IMG/VR virus record: IMGVR_UViG_3300030328_000116
Span: 1-33,853 of that record
Source: a virus
Reading direction: 5' to 3' (one strand)
Length of the DNA: 33,853 nucleotides
Position numbers and translations under genes: made by a program. The notes below the pieces were generated by a model. That model saw nothing but the letters and a program-made list of their open reading frames with translations, did no database searches and had not been told where the DNA came from. How positions within the stretch are numbered: position 1 is the stretch's first letter; every line of letters starts with the position of its first letter. This document shows positions 4,757 to 10,414 of the stretch, in pieces.

Positions 4757-4979
4757 TGCAATGGATCACATGTTGAATGACATCTTTAGAAAAGTTTTCT
4801 GGAAACCTTTAGATGAATTTGATGATCTGTTCTGTGACGAATGTGATGGAACAGGTCGTATTCAAGTTGAGGTAGTAAGACCTCATGGATTCGGTCGAGA
4901 CGTTGGTGTTCTTGATGTAAAAGAAATCGAGTGTTCAAAGTGTATTGGCTCTGGACAGAACATAAAGAAAGGAGAATAA
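4737..4979 (+). CDS. Small protein with DnaJ-like double CxxCxGxG zinc motif
   Basis: The 80-residue product carries two cysteine knuckles: CDECDGTGRI (about residues 33-42) and CSKCIGSGQN (about residues 66-75). Each has the CxxCxGxG pattern of the DnaJ zinc-finger domain, and together they should bind one zinc ion. There is no J-domain, so it is not a co-chaperone by itself; isolated domains of this kind occur in small phage proteins. ATG 4737 (MTKSHIDAMDHML) is chosen, because the longer frame from 4617 would overlap the previous gene almost fully and its N-terminus looks like an out-of-frame shadow. It is the last gene before a strong hairpin. Confidence 0.75.
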   Translation: MTKSHIDAMDHMLNDIFRKVFWKPLDEFDDLFCDECDGTGRIQVEVVRPHGFGRDVGVLDVKEIECSKCIGSGQNIKKGE

Positions 4980-4985
4980 TAAAAT

Positions 4986-5022
4986 TGTTAAGGGTGGTTC
5001 GACCTCAATACCACCCTTGACA
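4986..5022. terminator. Strong hairpin ending the small-gene cluster, contains the next -35 box
   Basis: TGTTAAGGGTGGT (4986-4998) pairs with ACCACCCTTGACA (5010-5022) over 13 positions with one G-U, around an 11-base loop. No T-run follows on the plus strand; on the minus strand it is followed by AATTTTATTATT. It may act as a pause or termination site. The right arm contains the TTGACA of the next promoter. Confidence 0.55.
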
Positions 5023-5046
5023 TCTTACTTTATGTTGCTCCATATA
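5017..5046 (+). promoter_or_regulatory. Promoter for the HTH regulator genes, probable leaderless start
   Basis: A perfect -35 TTGACA (5017-5022) is followed after 18 bases by CATATA (5041-5046), or after 17 by CCATAT. The expected transcription start falls at or just before the ATG at 5053, and no Shine-Dalgarno sequence precedes that ATG. The palindrome AGTATG-caaa-CATACT (5050-5065) overlaps the start codon and would suit autorepression. Confidence 0.65.
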
Positions 5047-5052
5047 TGCAGT

Positions 5053-5337
5053 ATGCAAACATACTTAGATACAGTCAGAGATCAAGCAAAGCTTAAGGGT
5101 ATAGATTTATTCCATGCATTTAAGATGGCAGGACTTCCGACTTCTACATACTACCGAACAATCAATGGGCAAACAGAAATGCGATTCGATACTGCGTGTT
5201 CTGTTTTAGATGCGATAGATGAGCAGCACAAAAGAGACGAAGCAGCCAAGCGTACCAAACAATTACGAGACTCTGGTCAGGTTGTTGATAGACGCTCGGC
5301 ACGAAAGGGGCTTAAGCCAAGAAAGCTTAGCGCGTAA
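5053..5337 (+). CDS. HTH transcriptional regulator, repressor-like, 94 aa
   Basis: The product begins MQTYLDTVRDQAKLKGIDLF and contains a Cro/C1-type helix-turn-helix (about residues 13-52: FHAFKMAGLPTSTYYRTING and onward), followed by a basic tail (RRSARKGLKPRKLSA). It likely binds DNA as a dimer. ATG 5053 is chosen; upstream starts would lie inside the promoter. A 6-4-6 palindrome covers the start codon, and no ribosome binding site is present, so a leaderless, autoregulated message is likely. The last 119 bases overlap a second HTH gene in another frame. With no integrase in the genome, whether it maintains lysogeny or only times early expression is open. Confidence 0.78.
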   Translation: MQTYLDTVRDQAKLKGIDLFHAFKMAGLPTSTYYRTINGQTEMRFDTACSVLDAIDEQHKRDEAAKRTKQLRDSGQVVDRRSARKGLKPRKLSA

Positions 5338-5458
5338 GATTGGTTGCACTGAATCTTTGGTTCACAAGTGGGAGCAGTTCAAGCGGATGCCTTCTGGGTT
5401 TATGTTAATGTGTTGGTTAGAGGCACTAGAATATGACATCGAAGCAATTAAGAGGTAA
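5219..5458 (+). CDS. XRE-family HTH protein, 79 aa
   Basis: Residues about 20-75 form a classic XRE helix-turn-helix (LLIDARHERGLSQESLARKI, then CTESLVHKWEQF, then a C-terminal helix), as in Cro/C1 proteins. The domain proper begins near 5282, so translation may start at TTG 5282 or 5285 rather than ATG 5219. The ATG would make a 119-base overlap with the preceding regulator. Two adjacent HTH genes resemble a repressor and its partner, but both lie on the same strand. It overlaps the next gene by 26 bases. Confidence 0.78.
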   Translation: MSSTKETKQPSVPNNYETLVRLLIDARHERGLSQESLARKIGCTESLVHKWEQFKRMPSGFMLMCWLEALEYDIEAIKR

Positions 5459-5753
5459 GGCTGCGGTATGCAAATTATGTGGAGACAAAACATATTGGTA
5501 TGTCGCAATACTAAAAGGCAATCACGAACAGACAATGGTGAAGCATTGGTTTATTTGTTTGCATTGCTATGAGGATGAGTCATGGTCAATAGAAACAAAA
5601 ATAAAGGAACTTACCATGAGAAATGGTTCGTCAAGTGGCTTACGGAAATCGGTATCAAAGCGAAAAGACAACCACTCTCAGGCAGCTTGGGAGGAGAGTA
5701 TTCGGGAGACATCAAGCTCGAACTCAAAGGAAAAGAATTGGTGGGAGAAGTAA
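5433..5753 (+). CDS. Zinc-ribbon-like protein, overlaps the resolvase gene
   Basis: The first 50 residues carry CKLC (about 13-16) and CLHC (about 42-45), a spacing suited to a small zinc ribbon, with aromatic residues between. After that the frame enters the resolvase gene in another register. The remaining half is Ser/Lys-rich and looks like a shadow of that gene, though no stop occurs before 5753. The overlap of 172 bases is unusually long. Either the C-terminus is dispensable low-complexity sequence, or a stop has been lost. Function unknown; a nucleic-acid-binding role is typical of such ribbons. Confidence 0.6.
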   Translation: MTSKQLRGKAAVCKLCGDKTYWYVAILKGNHEQTMVKHWFICLHCYEDESWSIETKIKELTMRNGSSSGLRKSVSKRKDNHSQAAWEESIRETSSSNSKEKNWWEK

Positions 5754-5935
5754 AGTATAGGGATGTATCAAACTTCCCAAGCCCATTCAAAGTATTAGAA
5801 GGTAGAGACATAGCCTTTTATAAAAGACGGAGAGGAACTCCGCAAACTTTAGTCATTATGTCTGGTGAAATGTTTGAACAATTAATGGAGAACCAAGATG
5901 GAATCACAAAACAAACAGATCAAAGCTTACCTTAA
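5582..5935 (+). CDS. Holliday-junction-resolvase-like PD-(D/E)XK nuclease
   Basis: The 117-residue protein has the archaeal-type/VRR-like resolvase layout: GTYHEKWFVKWL helix with Glu13, KRQPLSGSLGGEYSGDI with Asp43, then LVGEVKYRD with the E-x-K pair Glu56/Lys58, and a C-terminal helix. These residues match the catalytic core that coordinates metal for cutting branched DNA. Its likely role is resolving recombination and replication intermediates made by the nearby exonuclease and annealing protein. ATG 5582 follows GAGGATGAG. Length is typical for small phage resolvases. The fold assignment is firm; the exact substrate is inferred. Confidence 0.8.
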   Translation: MVNRNKNKGTYHEKWFVKWLTEIGIKAKRQPLSGSLGGEYSGDIKLELKGKELVGEVKYRDVSNFPSPFKVLEGRDIAFYKRRRGTPQTLVIMSGEMFEQLMENQDGITKQTDQSLP

Positions 5936-6098
5936 AAAAGGTAAAAGCATCAATGCAATACAAGCACTAGAAATGTTTGGCTGCTTTCGATTGGCAGCAC
6001 GTATCAAAGATCTAAAAGAAAGTGGCATGGTCATTGATAAAGCCATGATAGCTAACGAAGAAGGCAAGCATTATGCTTTGTATTGGGAGGTTAGCTAA
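5898..6098 (+). CDS. Winged helix-turn-helix protein (HTH_39-like), 66 aa
   Basis: The product is a compact DNA-binding domain: an initial helix (KQIKAYLKKG), the conserved stretch INAIQALEMFGCFRLAARIK, a recognition helix (KDLKESG) and a short wing ending in YALYWEVS. This pattern is shared with small phage winged-HTH proteins. The start overlaps the resolvase end by 38 bases and the stop forms TAATG with the next gene. It probably regulates transcription or assists replication; no target can be read from the sequence. Confidence 0.78.
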   Translation: MESQNKQIKAYLKKGKSINAIQALEMFGCFRLAARIKDLKESGMVIDKAMIANEEGKHYALYWEVS

Positions 6099-6247
6099 TG
6101 ATACAGTTTCAAGTTAAAAATATTGAAGTTCTTTTAGACTGGTTAAAGACTTGCCCGCATGACTTTGCAATATCATCAATGCAAGGTGGGTTTGTTCACG
6201 TAAAGTTTTTTGTCAACGGTGAAGGGAACGATAGTGGCTCAGTTTAA
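6098..6247 (+). CDS. Small hypothetical protein, 49 aa
   Basis: The frame starts at ATG 6098, overlapping the previous stop (TAATG), and ends at TAA 6247. The product begins MIQFQVKNIEVLLDWLKTCP and ends GEGNDSGSV; the first part looks like a helix followed by beta strands (GGFVHVKFFV). It overlaps the next gene by 14 bases if that gene starts at GTG 6234. Function unknown. Confidence 0.65.
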   Translation: MIQFQVKNIEVLLDWLKTCPHDFAISSMQGGFVHVKFFVNGEGNDSGSV

Positions 6248-6533
6248 AAGACTATCAGGTAATGCTCCGTCTTGGGATGCACATGTTAAACGAGCAAGCA
6301 CCTCGCCAAGTCTTGCTGCTGAATATCGCACCTCAACTTGGCGTATTGATACTCACAAGATAATGGCTAACCGAATCAAAAATGGTGAAGGTGTTGGTCA
6401 TTACTGGCTCGAAGGTAAACTCAAGAAAGAGTTGCTTGAGATGACAAATATAACTGAAGATGACTTTAAAAAATATCTTGACCCCACTGCACAAACGCAG
6501 TACACAAGACCTTACAATGATGGAGATAATTAA
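6234..6533 (+). CDS. Hypothetical protein, 99 aa, upstream of the exonuclease
   Basis: I do not recognise this protein. It is basic in the first half (MAQFKRLSGNAPSWDAHVKR) and acidic in the second, and ends in a Pro/Tyr/Asp-rich tail. GTG 6234 is chosen because GAAGGGA lies at the right distance before it; an earlier TTG at 6210 lacks such a site. The stop overlaps the exonuclease start (TAATGG at 6531-6536), so it is probably coupled to it and may act with the recombination set. Confidence 0.7.
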   Translation: MAQFKRLSGNAPSWDAHVKRASTSPSLAAEYRTSTWRIDTHKIMANRIKNGEGVGHYWLEGKLKKELLEMTNITEDDFKKYLDPTAQTQYTRPYNDGDN

Positions 6534-7306
6534 TGGAACGTAAGGGTTTTATCGGTGGCTCTGACTGTGTAAAAATTATGCAGGGCAACTGGCTAGAGTT
6601 ATGGCAAGTCAAGACTGGTCGTGTTGAACCTGACAATTTGTCTGACAATATTGCGGTGCAGCTTGGTGTGCATACTGAACAGTTCAACTTGGATTGGTTT
6701 GCAAAGCAACATGATTGTGTCCTTGGTGGCTTTCAATTTTGTTACGAAAGAGAGATTGGAATTGTGCCTGTCAAGGGCACGATTGACGCAATGTATAATC
6801 ATATAAATCCAGTAGAAGCAAAACATACTAATGCTTACAACAACATGGATGATGTAATTAAATACTACATGCCGCAATTGCAAACATACTGCAAGCTGTC
6901 TGGTGCAGAAGGCATATGGATGTCAGTAATTTTTGGGAACAATAAATGGGAGTCAGCATTTGTCTCATATGACAAGGAGTATTTCGATTCAATGTGGGCA
7001 GTGGTGTCAGACTTCTGGGGTTACGTGTTACGCAATGAAGAGCCGATTGGTATTGACACACCGACACTCAGCACAAACCACATCCCGATTGACAACATGG
7101 TTGTGCGAGACGCAAGCAGAGACAACCAGTTCTGCTATGCCGCAATTACATACGTCAACTACTACGAAAAGAATAGGGTCTTTGACAACGCAAAGAAAGA
7201 CCTTAAGCAAATGGTCGGTGATAACGAACGAGAAGTATACAACGACCAGATCTCGGTGAAACGAGACAAACGTGGATCACTTAGGATAACAAGGAGAAAT
7301 CAATGA
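6533..7306 (+). CDS. YqaJ-type viral recombinase / lambda-exonuclease-like nuclease
   Basis: The 257-residue protein matches the YqaJ family of 5'-3' exonucleases that resect double-stranded DNA ends for annealing. Visible motifs in order: GGSD (8-11), LGVHTEQ with Glu49, KGTIDAM with Asp85, VEAKHT with the catalytic Glu95-x-Lys97, and YMPQLQTYC (about 112-120), the conserved Gln-containing motif. Together they form the PD-(D/E)XK active site. It is directly followed, with a 4-base overlap, by an ERF-type annealing protein, the usual partner. In a genome with no recognised polymerase, this pair probably supports recombination-dependent concatemer formation. Length is usual for the family. Confidence 0.88.
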   Translation: MERKGFIGGSDCVKIMQGNWLELWQVKTGRVEPDNLSDNIAVQLGVHTEQFNLDWFAKQHDCVLGGFQFCYEREIGIVPVKGTIDAMYNHINPVEAKHTNAYNNMDDVIKYYMPQLQTYCKLSGAEGIWMSVIFGNNKWESAFVSYDKEYFDSMWAVVSDFWGYVLRNEEPIGIDTPTLSTNHIPIDNMVVRDASRDNQFCYAAITYVNYYEKNRVFDNAKKDLKQMVGDNEREVYNDQISVKRDKRGSLRITRRNQ

Positions 7307-7734
7307 AAGACCACATAAAATTATTAATCAAAGTACGCAATGAAATACAGCCTATCAAAAAGAAAGGCAGCAATCCTCACTTCAAGAGTCAATACGCTAC
7401 ATTAGAAGATGTTATCGAAGCTGTTACTGAGCCACTACAAAACAATGGCTTCTTCCTCAGCCATATCTGTGGCAAGGATGAGTTCGGTGCGTATGTATCT
7501 ACTGAACTATTCCATGAGAGCGGGTTTACTTTGCAGACCAAAGTACCTGTTGTCTTAAGCAAACAAGATATGCAGGGCTTGGGCAGTGCTATTACTTACG
7601 CTAGACGCTATGGTATACTATCCATTCTTAATCTTCCTACTGAAGATGATGATGGTAACGATGCTTCCCGAAAGGTGAGCGGCTCCCCAAGTAAGCCGCG
7701 AACAGGAGGGAATGTTCAAGAGATTAATTTCTAG
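7303..7734 (+). CDS. erf: ERF-family single-strand annealing protein
   Basis: The 143-residue protein carries the ERF signature: SNPHFKSQYATLEDVIEAVT near residues 23-42, followed by PLQNNGFF, and GLGSAITYARRYGILSIL (about 91-108) before an acidic EDDDGND stretch. ERF proteins bind single-stranded DNA and anneal complementary strands, acting with an exonuclease. The gene starts within the end of the exonuclease gene (ATGA overlap). The C-terminus is a short Ser/Pro/Gly tail. It is slightly short for the family but contains both conserved blocks. Confidence 0.9.
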   Translation: MKDHIKLLIKVRNEIQPIKKKGSNPHFKSQYATLEDVIEAVTEPLQNNGFFLSHICGKDEFGAYVSTELFHESGFTLQTKVPVVLSKQDMQGLGSAITYARRYGILSILNLPTEDDDGNDASRKVSGSPSKPRTGGNVQEINF

Positions 7735-7740
7735 ATTGCA

Positions 7741-7826
7741 GGAACGAGGGGGGTTTAAGTTGGTTCCCTCCTAGTGGCGCAAAGGGGTGGTGCGTGTTCC
7801 TGTTTCCACCCCACTTAACTTAACAA
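7741..7826 (+). other. Hairpins between erf and the SSB-like gene
   Basis: The 105-base gap holds GGGGTGG (7784-7790) paired with CCACCCC (7806-7812) around a 15-base loop, and an outer pairing TTAAGT (7755-7760) with ACTTAA (7813-7818). A GAGGG/CCCTC pairing at the left is an alternative. No T-run follows, so it is not a classical terminator; it may stabilise or pause the transcript ahead of an abundant protein. Confidence 0.4.
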
Positions 7827-7839
7827 AGGAGTCAGAAGC

Positions 7840-8208
7840 ATGACAGAATACGACAACACAGATACAGGCGCAGCTTTCACACCATTCACGACACAAAGAC
7901 TTATCTTGCAGGGCAAGATTAATAGTGGAGGCACTGACATGAAAGTTACCTGTGTTATGGATGAAACAAAAGATGGCAAGCAAATCATTGAAATATACCA
8001 GAAGGTCGGTGTATTATTTCAGAATGAAGGTATGAAAGAAGGAGCACCAGATTATACTGGCCCACTCTTTGATGATAAAAGACTTGCAGCTTGGAAAAAA
8101 ATGAAGGATGAAAAACCTTACATGTCTTTCTCTGTTTCAGATAAACTGGACAAGGGTCAGTACAAAGAGGGGAAGTCTTCAATTGGTGAGGATAAGATCC
8201 CATTCTAA
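7840..8208 (+). CDS. Putative single-stranded-DNA-binding / DUF736-like protein
   Basis: The 122-residue product begins MTEYDNTDTGAAF and contains a PDYTGPLFDDKRLAAW block and a KPYMSFSVSDK block, similar to a family of small phage and plasmid proteins (DUF736-like). It ends GEDKIPF, closely resembling the acidic tip (DDDIPF) by which bacterial SSB recruits partner proteins. The position right after exonuclease and ERF genes fits an SSB role. A strong ribosome binding site (AAAGGAG) precedes ATG 7840, and hairpins lie on both sides, consistent with high expression. The DNA-binding role is inferred from tail and context. Confidence 0.6.
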   Translation: MTEYDNTDTGAAFTPFTTQRLILQGKINSGGTDMKVTCVMDETKDGKQIIEIYQKVGVLFQNEGMKEGAPDYTGPLFDDKRLAAWKKMKDEKPYMSFSVSDKLDKGQYKEGKSSIGEDKIPF

Positions 8209-8221
8209 TAGCGGTCACGCT

Positions 8222-8262
8222 TAGTAGGTTTTCTTCTCCGTTCCCTACTAGTTGACACAACT
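8222..8262 (+). other. Two consecutive hairpins after the SSB-like gene
   Basis: TAGTAGG (8222-8228) pairs with CCTACTA (8244-8250), and AGTTG (8250-8254) pairs with CAACT (8258-8262). They precede the terminator at 8263 and may protect the 3' end of the message. Confidence 0.4.
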
Positions 8263-8291
8263 GGCCTCCCTTTAATCGGGGAGGTCTTTTT
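8263..8291 (+). terminator. Rho-independent terminator after the SSB-like gene
   Basis: GGCCTCCC (8263-8270) pairs with GGGAGGTC (8279-8286), one G-U, around an 8-base loop, followed by five Ts (8287-8291). It closes the recombination gene group. Genes from 8311 onward need read-through or a promoter I did not identify. Confidence 0.85.
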
Positions 8292-8310
8292 AAATCTTAA
8301 AGGAAAGATA

Positions 8311-8562
8311 ATGGAAACATATGCACAAATGAAAGTACGCCATGAGCGTGAAGTAAAAGAACTTATATTAAAGTTTAGTAAAGACCATACGATTGCTGCG
8401 GCAGCAAGAAAAATTGGTATGGACAAGGATAAGCTTAGACGCTTTGCACACTATCACGGAGTATCATTCAAGAAAAAATATGGGGACGATATTACAAAAT
8501 GTGATACAGTATACAGAAAGAAGTCAGTTACACTTTCAGCAGCACCTTGGGAAATACAATGA
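8311..8562 (+). CDS. Small HTH protein, 83 aa
   Basis: The product begins METYAQMKVRHEREVKELIL and contains a homeodomain-like helix-turn-helix (TIAAAARKIGMDKDKLRRFA, about residues 28-47), as found in Fis-like and resolvase-type DNA-binding tails. The rest is basic. It likely acts as a regulator or nucleoid-type protein. AAAGGAAAG precedes ATG 8311, and the stop overlaps the next start (ATGA). No close family is recognised. Confidence 0.7.
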   Translation: METYAQMKVRHEREVKELILKFSKDHTIAAAARKIGMDKDKLRRFAHYHGVSFKKKYGDDITKCDTVYRKKSVTLSAAPWEIQ

Positions 8563-8804
8563 TTAATTTATTCTGGACATTTCTTGTTATTACTTACTGG
8601 GTAGAAGGGGAAAGATTATCAACAAGCATCCTCTTCCCAAGCGAAGAACAATGTTACTCTGCTATGAACAGGGGAATATTAGATGATGTATACTTTGAAT
8701 TGCTTAACACCTACGGCAAAAAAATAATTATGAATTGTCAACGCACACCAATTCTATCAAAGCAGTTAATCAAACCAATGCCAAGACCAACCGATGCCGA
8801 TTAA
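8559..8804 (+). CDS. Small protein with hydrophobic N-terminus, 81 aa
   Basis: ATG 8559 overlaps the previous stop. The product begins MINLFWTFLVITYWVEGERL, a short hydrophobic segment that could be a signal peptide or membrane anchor, followed by a soluble part with two Cys residues (EEQCYSAM and IMNCQRT) that could form a disulfide outside the cytoplasm. The layout resembles the 53-aa protein at 10415-10576. Possible roles are envelope-located superinfection exclusion or a lysis accessory, but nothing is proven. Its end overlaps the HNH gene. Confidence 0.7.
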   Translation: MINLFWTFLVITYWVEGERLSTSILFPSEEQCYSAMNRGILDDVYFELLNTYGKKIIMNCQRTPILSKQLIKPMPRPTDAD

Positions 8805-9144
8805 AGATTTAGAAAAAAGAAAAGAATATGCAAAAGAATACGGACGCAAATGGTATCGACGCAATAGAGAAAAAGTTATTGCAGCAAATAAAATAAACAA
8901 AAGAAAAAGACATGATGCTTGGTTAGAATTTAAAGCTTCACTTAGTTGTCAGCATTGTGGTATACAGCATCCTGCTTTGATTGATTTCCACCATAGAGGT
9001 GACTCAAAAAAAGAGGCAGAGGTAAGCACGTTTGTAAATCAGGGGCAGTACGCTCGCGCTTACAAAGAAGCAGCAAAGTGTATACCGCTCTGTCCCAATT
9101 GTCATAGAATATTACATTGGAATGAGAGACATGGAACTACCTGA
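8794..9144 (+). CDS. HNH endonuclease
   Basis: The 116-residue protein has a highly basic N-terminal arm (KRKEYAKEYGRKWYRRNREK) and then a zinc-bound HNH core. CQHC (52-55) and CPNC (100-103) hold the zinc, with HH at 66-67 and CHRILH (103-108) contributing active-site histidines. HNH proteins of this size nick or cut DNA and may be free-standing homing nucleases or packaging or recombination helpers. There is no intron next to it. It is at the end of the early block, far from terL, which makes a packaging role less certain. Confidence 0.85.
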   Translation: MPIKDLEKRKEYAKEYGRKWYRRNREKVIAANKINKRKRHDAWLEFKASLSCQHCGIQHPALIDFHHRGDSKKEAEVSTFVNQGQYARAYKEAAKCIPLCPNCHRILHWNERHGTT

Positions 9145-9340
9145 GTACTTTAAGACCGCAAATAAAATTATTGAAAGAGCACACAGAGGCTTACCACATG
9201 ACCGGTGGATGATTGGCAACAAAGAGATGGAGCACTTTCTTAAGGCTTACATGGATCTATTAGATGTATGCCACACCATGAACAAAGACATGATACAACG
9301 TGGCATAGACTCAATGAGTACAGATCCAGATAATACTTAG
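9122..9340 (+). CDS. Hypothetical protein, 72 aa, last early gene
   Basis: I do not recognise this protein. It is helical and charged (MRDMELPEYFKTANKIIERA at the start), with His, Met and Asp residues and no membrane segment. ATG 9131 is a possible alternative start. The stop codon overlaps that of the convergent endolysin gene on the other strand, leaving no room for a terminator between the blocks. It overlaps the HNH gene by 23 bases. Confidence 0.7.
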   Translation: MRDMELPEYFKTANKIIERAHRGLPHDRWMIGNKEMEHFLKAYMDLLDVCHTMNKDMIQRGIDSMSTDPDNT

Positions 9341-9810
9341 ATTATCAATTCAAAGTGTGGCCCATCAATGAATGGTCTGCGTCCTTGCGATCTTCTCAGA
9401 TCAACGTATGCGTTCATCGCATCTTCCATTGATCCATTCCATTTAGATATATCCATTGGGTATGGATCAGATGGTGTTGCCCATGCAGCGCCCCAACATA
9501 CACCGATGTCAAACTTACGTGCAGCTTCTGCCATTGCGTCAGCAATATCATCATATAGATTAAGTTCCCAACTAGCTCTTGACCCTACGTAAGCCATGAG
9601 GTCAACGGCTATTCCGTCAAGGTGTTTGCTTTTCATTGTTTGACTTGCACCAGACTCAACTAATTTACGCTGTTCTCCCTCAGTTCGCTTGCCGCATATT
9701 ACTCCAAAGTCAATCTTAGTTACCTTGATTGCTTCCCGAACAACATACTGCATACGAGGATCAACAGTGTTTAGTTTGTTGTTACTTCTTTTTGATAATT
9801 CAAATCCCAT
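9337..9810 (-). CDS. Endolysin, peptidase M15 (VanY / L-alanyl-D-glutamate peptidase type)
   Basis: The 157-residue enzyme should cut the peptide stem of peptidoglycan. Zinc ligands and catalytic residues typical of M15 are visible: SKHLDGIAVD with His63 and Asp70, and GPHFEL with His152. The early GKRTEGEQRKLVESGAS stretch is also characteristic. No signal peptide is present, so export should depend on a holin, and putative holin genes lie directly upstream. ATG 9810 is chosen because AAGGAAG precedes it; a longer frame to 9852 would run into the holin gene. Its stop overlaps that of the last early gene. Confidence 0.9.
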   Translation of the reverse strand: MGFELSKRSNNKLNTVDPRMQYVVREAIKVTKIDFGVICGKRTEGEQRKLVESGASQTMKSKHLDGIAVDLMAYVGSRASWELNLYDDIADAMAEAARKFDIGVCWGAAWATPSDPYPMDISKWNGSMEDAMNAYVDLRRSQGRRPFIDGPHFELII

Positions 9811-9811
9811 T

Positions 9812-10198
9812 TTACTTCCTTTTAAAAAACTTGGTAGCAGAACGCACTGCAAAGCTACTGGCTACGATAACACCTAATGTGTACTGATACCACTCTGGCA
9901 TCTGTTCAAGTGCTACAAACCCCTCTCCAACGACTGTACGCCCCCACTCACCAGTGAACACAAGTATCAGTGGTATGCTAAAAAGAATTACTAGATACTC
10001 ATCTTTCCACGAGTTCATAGTCCCTTGAGCCATAAGCTTTTCCCACTCAGCCTCGCTTGTAGCGGCAGACTTCATGATAGTTGCTTTGGCTTCAGCCTCT
10101 ACAAGTTTTAGATTAGCAGAAGCAGCTTGGGAAGCGGCCTTACCTTTAAGCCAACCTCCTGCTAGTTCAGTAATCGGTCCGATCAGTGCTTGTAACAT
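9812..10198 (-). CDS. Holin-like protein of the GTA 3-TM type
   Basis: The 128-residue protein begins MLQALIGPITELAGGWLKGK, continues as a long charged helix (EAEAKATIMKSAATSEAEWE), then has hydrophobic segments (YLVILFSIPLILVFTG and LGVIVASSFAVRSATKFF). This matches the 3-TM holin family described for gene-transfer-agent release. Holins permeabilise the inner membrane to let the endolysin out. ATG 10198 is chosen because AGGAGGAAG precedes it. The endolysin start follows one base after its stop. Two other membrane proteins in the cassette could share or modulate the role. Confidence 0.75.
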   Translation of the reverse strand: MLQALIGPITELAGGWLKGKAASQAASANLKLVEAEAKATIMKSAATSEAEWEKLMAQGTMNSWKDEYLVILFSIPLILVFTGEWGRTVVGEGFVALEQMPEWYQYTLGVIVASSFAVRSATKFFKRK

Positions 10199-10406
10199 TT
10201 CTACTTCCTCCTGTTGATTCCTTGCCCATCCAAATTCCAAAGCATCCTGTTAATGCACCCATGCACACCGACACTAATCCAGATTGCTCTAAGCTTGGGG
10301 AAGGTAAGGACATATACCAATGCACAGCTTGGTAAGTTAAAACTGTAACAGCTAACATCATTAACCGTGGGATTATTTTCCAATCATCTACTACAGTATG
10401 CGCCAT
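10167..10406 (-). CDS. Small two-TM membrane protein, second holin candidate
   Basis: The 79-residue product (MAHTVVDDWKIIPRLMMLAV at the start) has two hydrophobic segments, about residues 12-34 and 45-63, joined by a short Pro/Ser loop, and a polar tail. The size and two-segment layout fit a class II holin or an antiholin. It overlaps the 3-TM holin gene by 32 bases. ATG 10406 is chosen for its upstream GAGG. The family is recurrent in phage lysis regions in my experience, but the role is unproven. Confidence 0.7.
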   Translation of the reverse strand: MAHTVVDDWKIIPRLMMLAVTVLTYQAVHWYMSLPSPSLEQSGLVSVCMGALTGCFGIWMGKESTGGSRNVTSTDRTDY

Positions 10407-10414
10407 ATTAAACC

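Noticed and set aside
4986-5022. tRNA-like look of a GGTTCGACC stretch
   Set aside because: There is no acceptor, D or anticodon arm around it; the sequence is the loop side of a simple 13-bp hairpin.
6599-7259. Short frames on both strands inside the exonuclease gene
   Set aside because: The exonuclease frame has all expected motifs and coupled neighbours; these frames have none.
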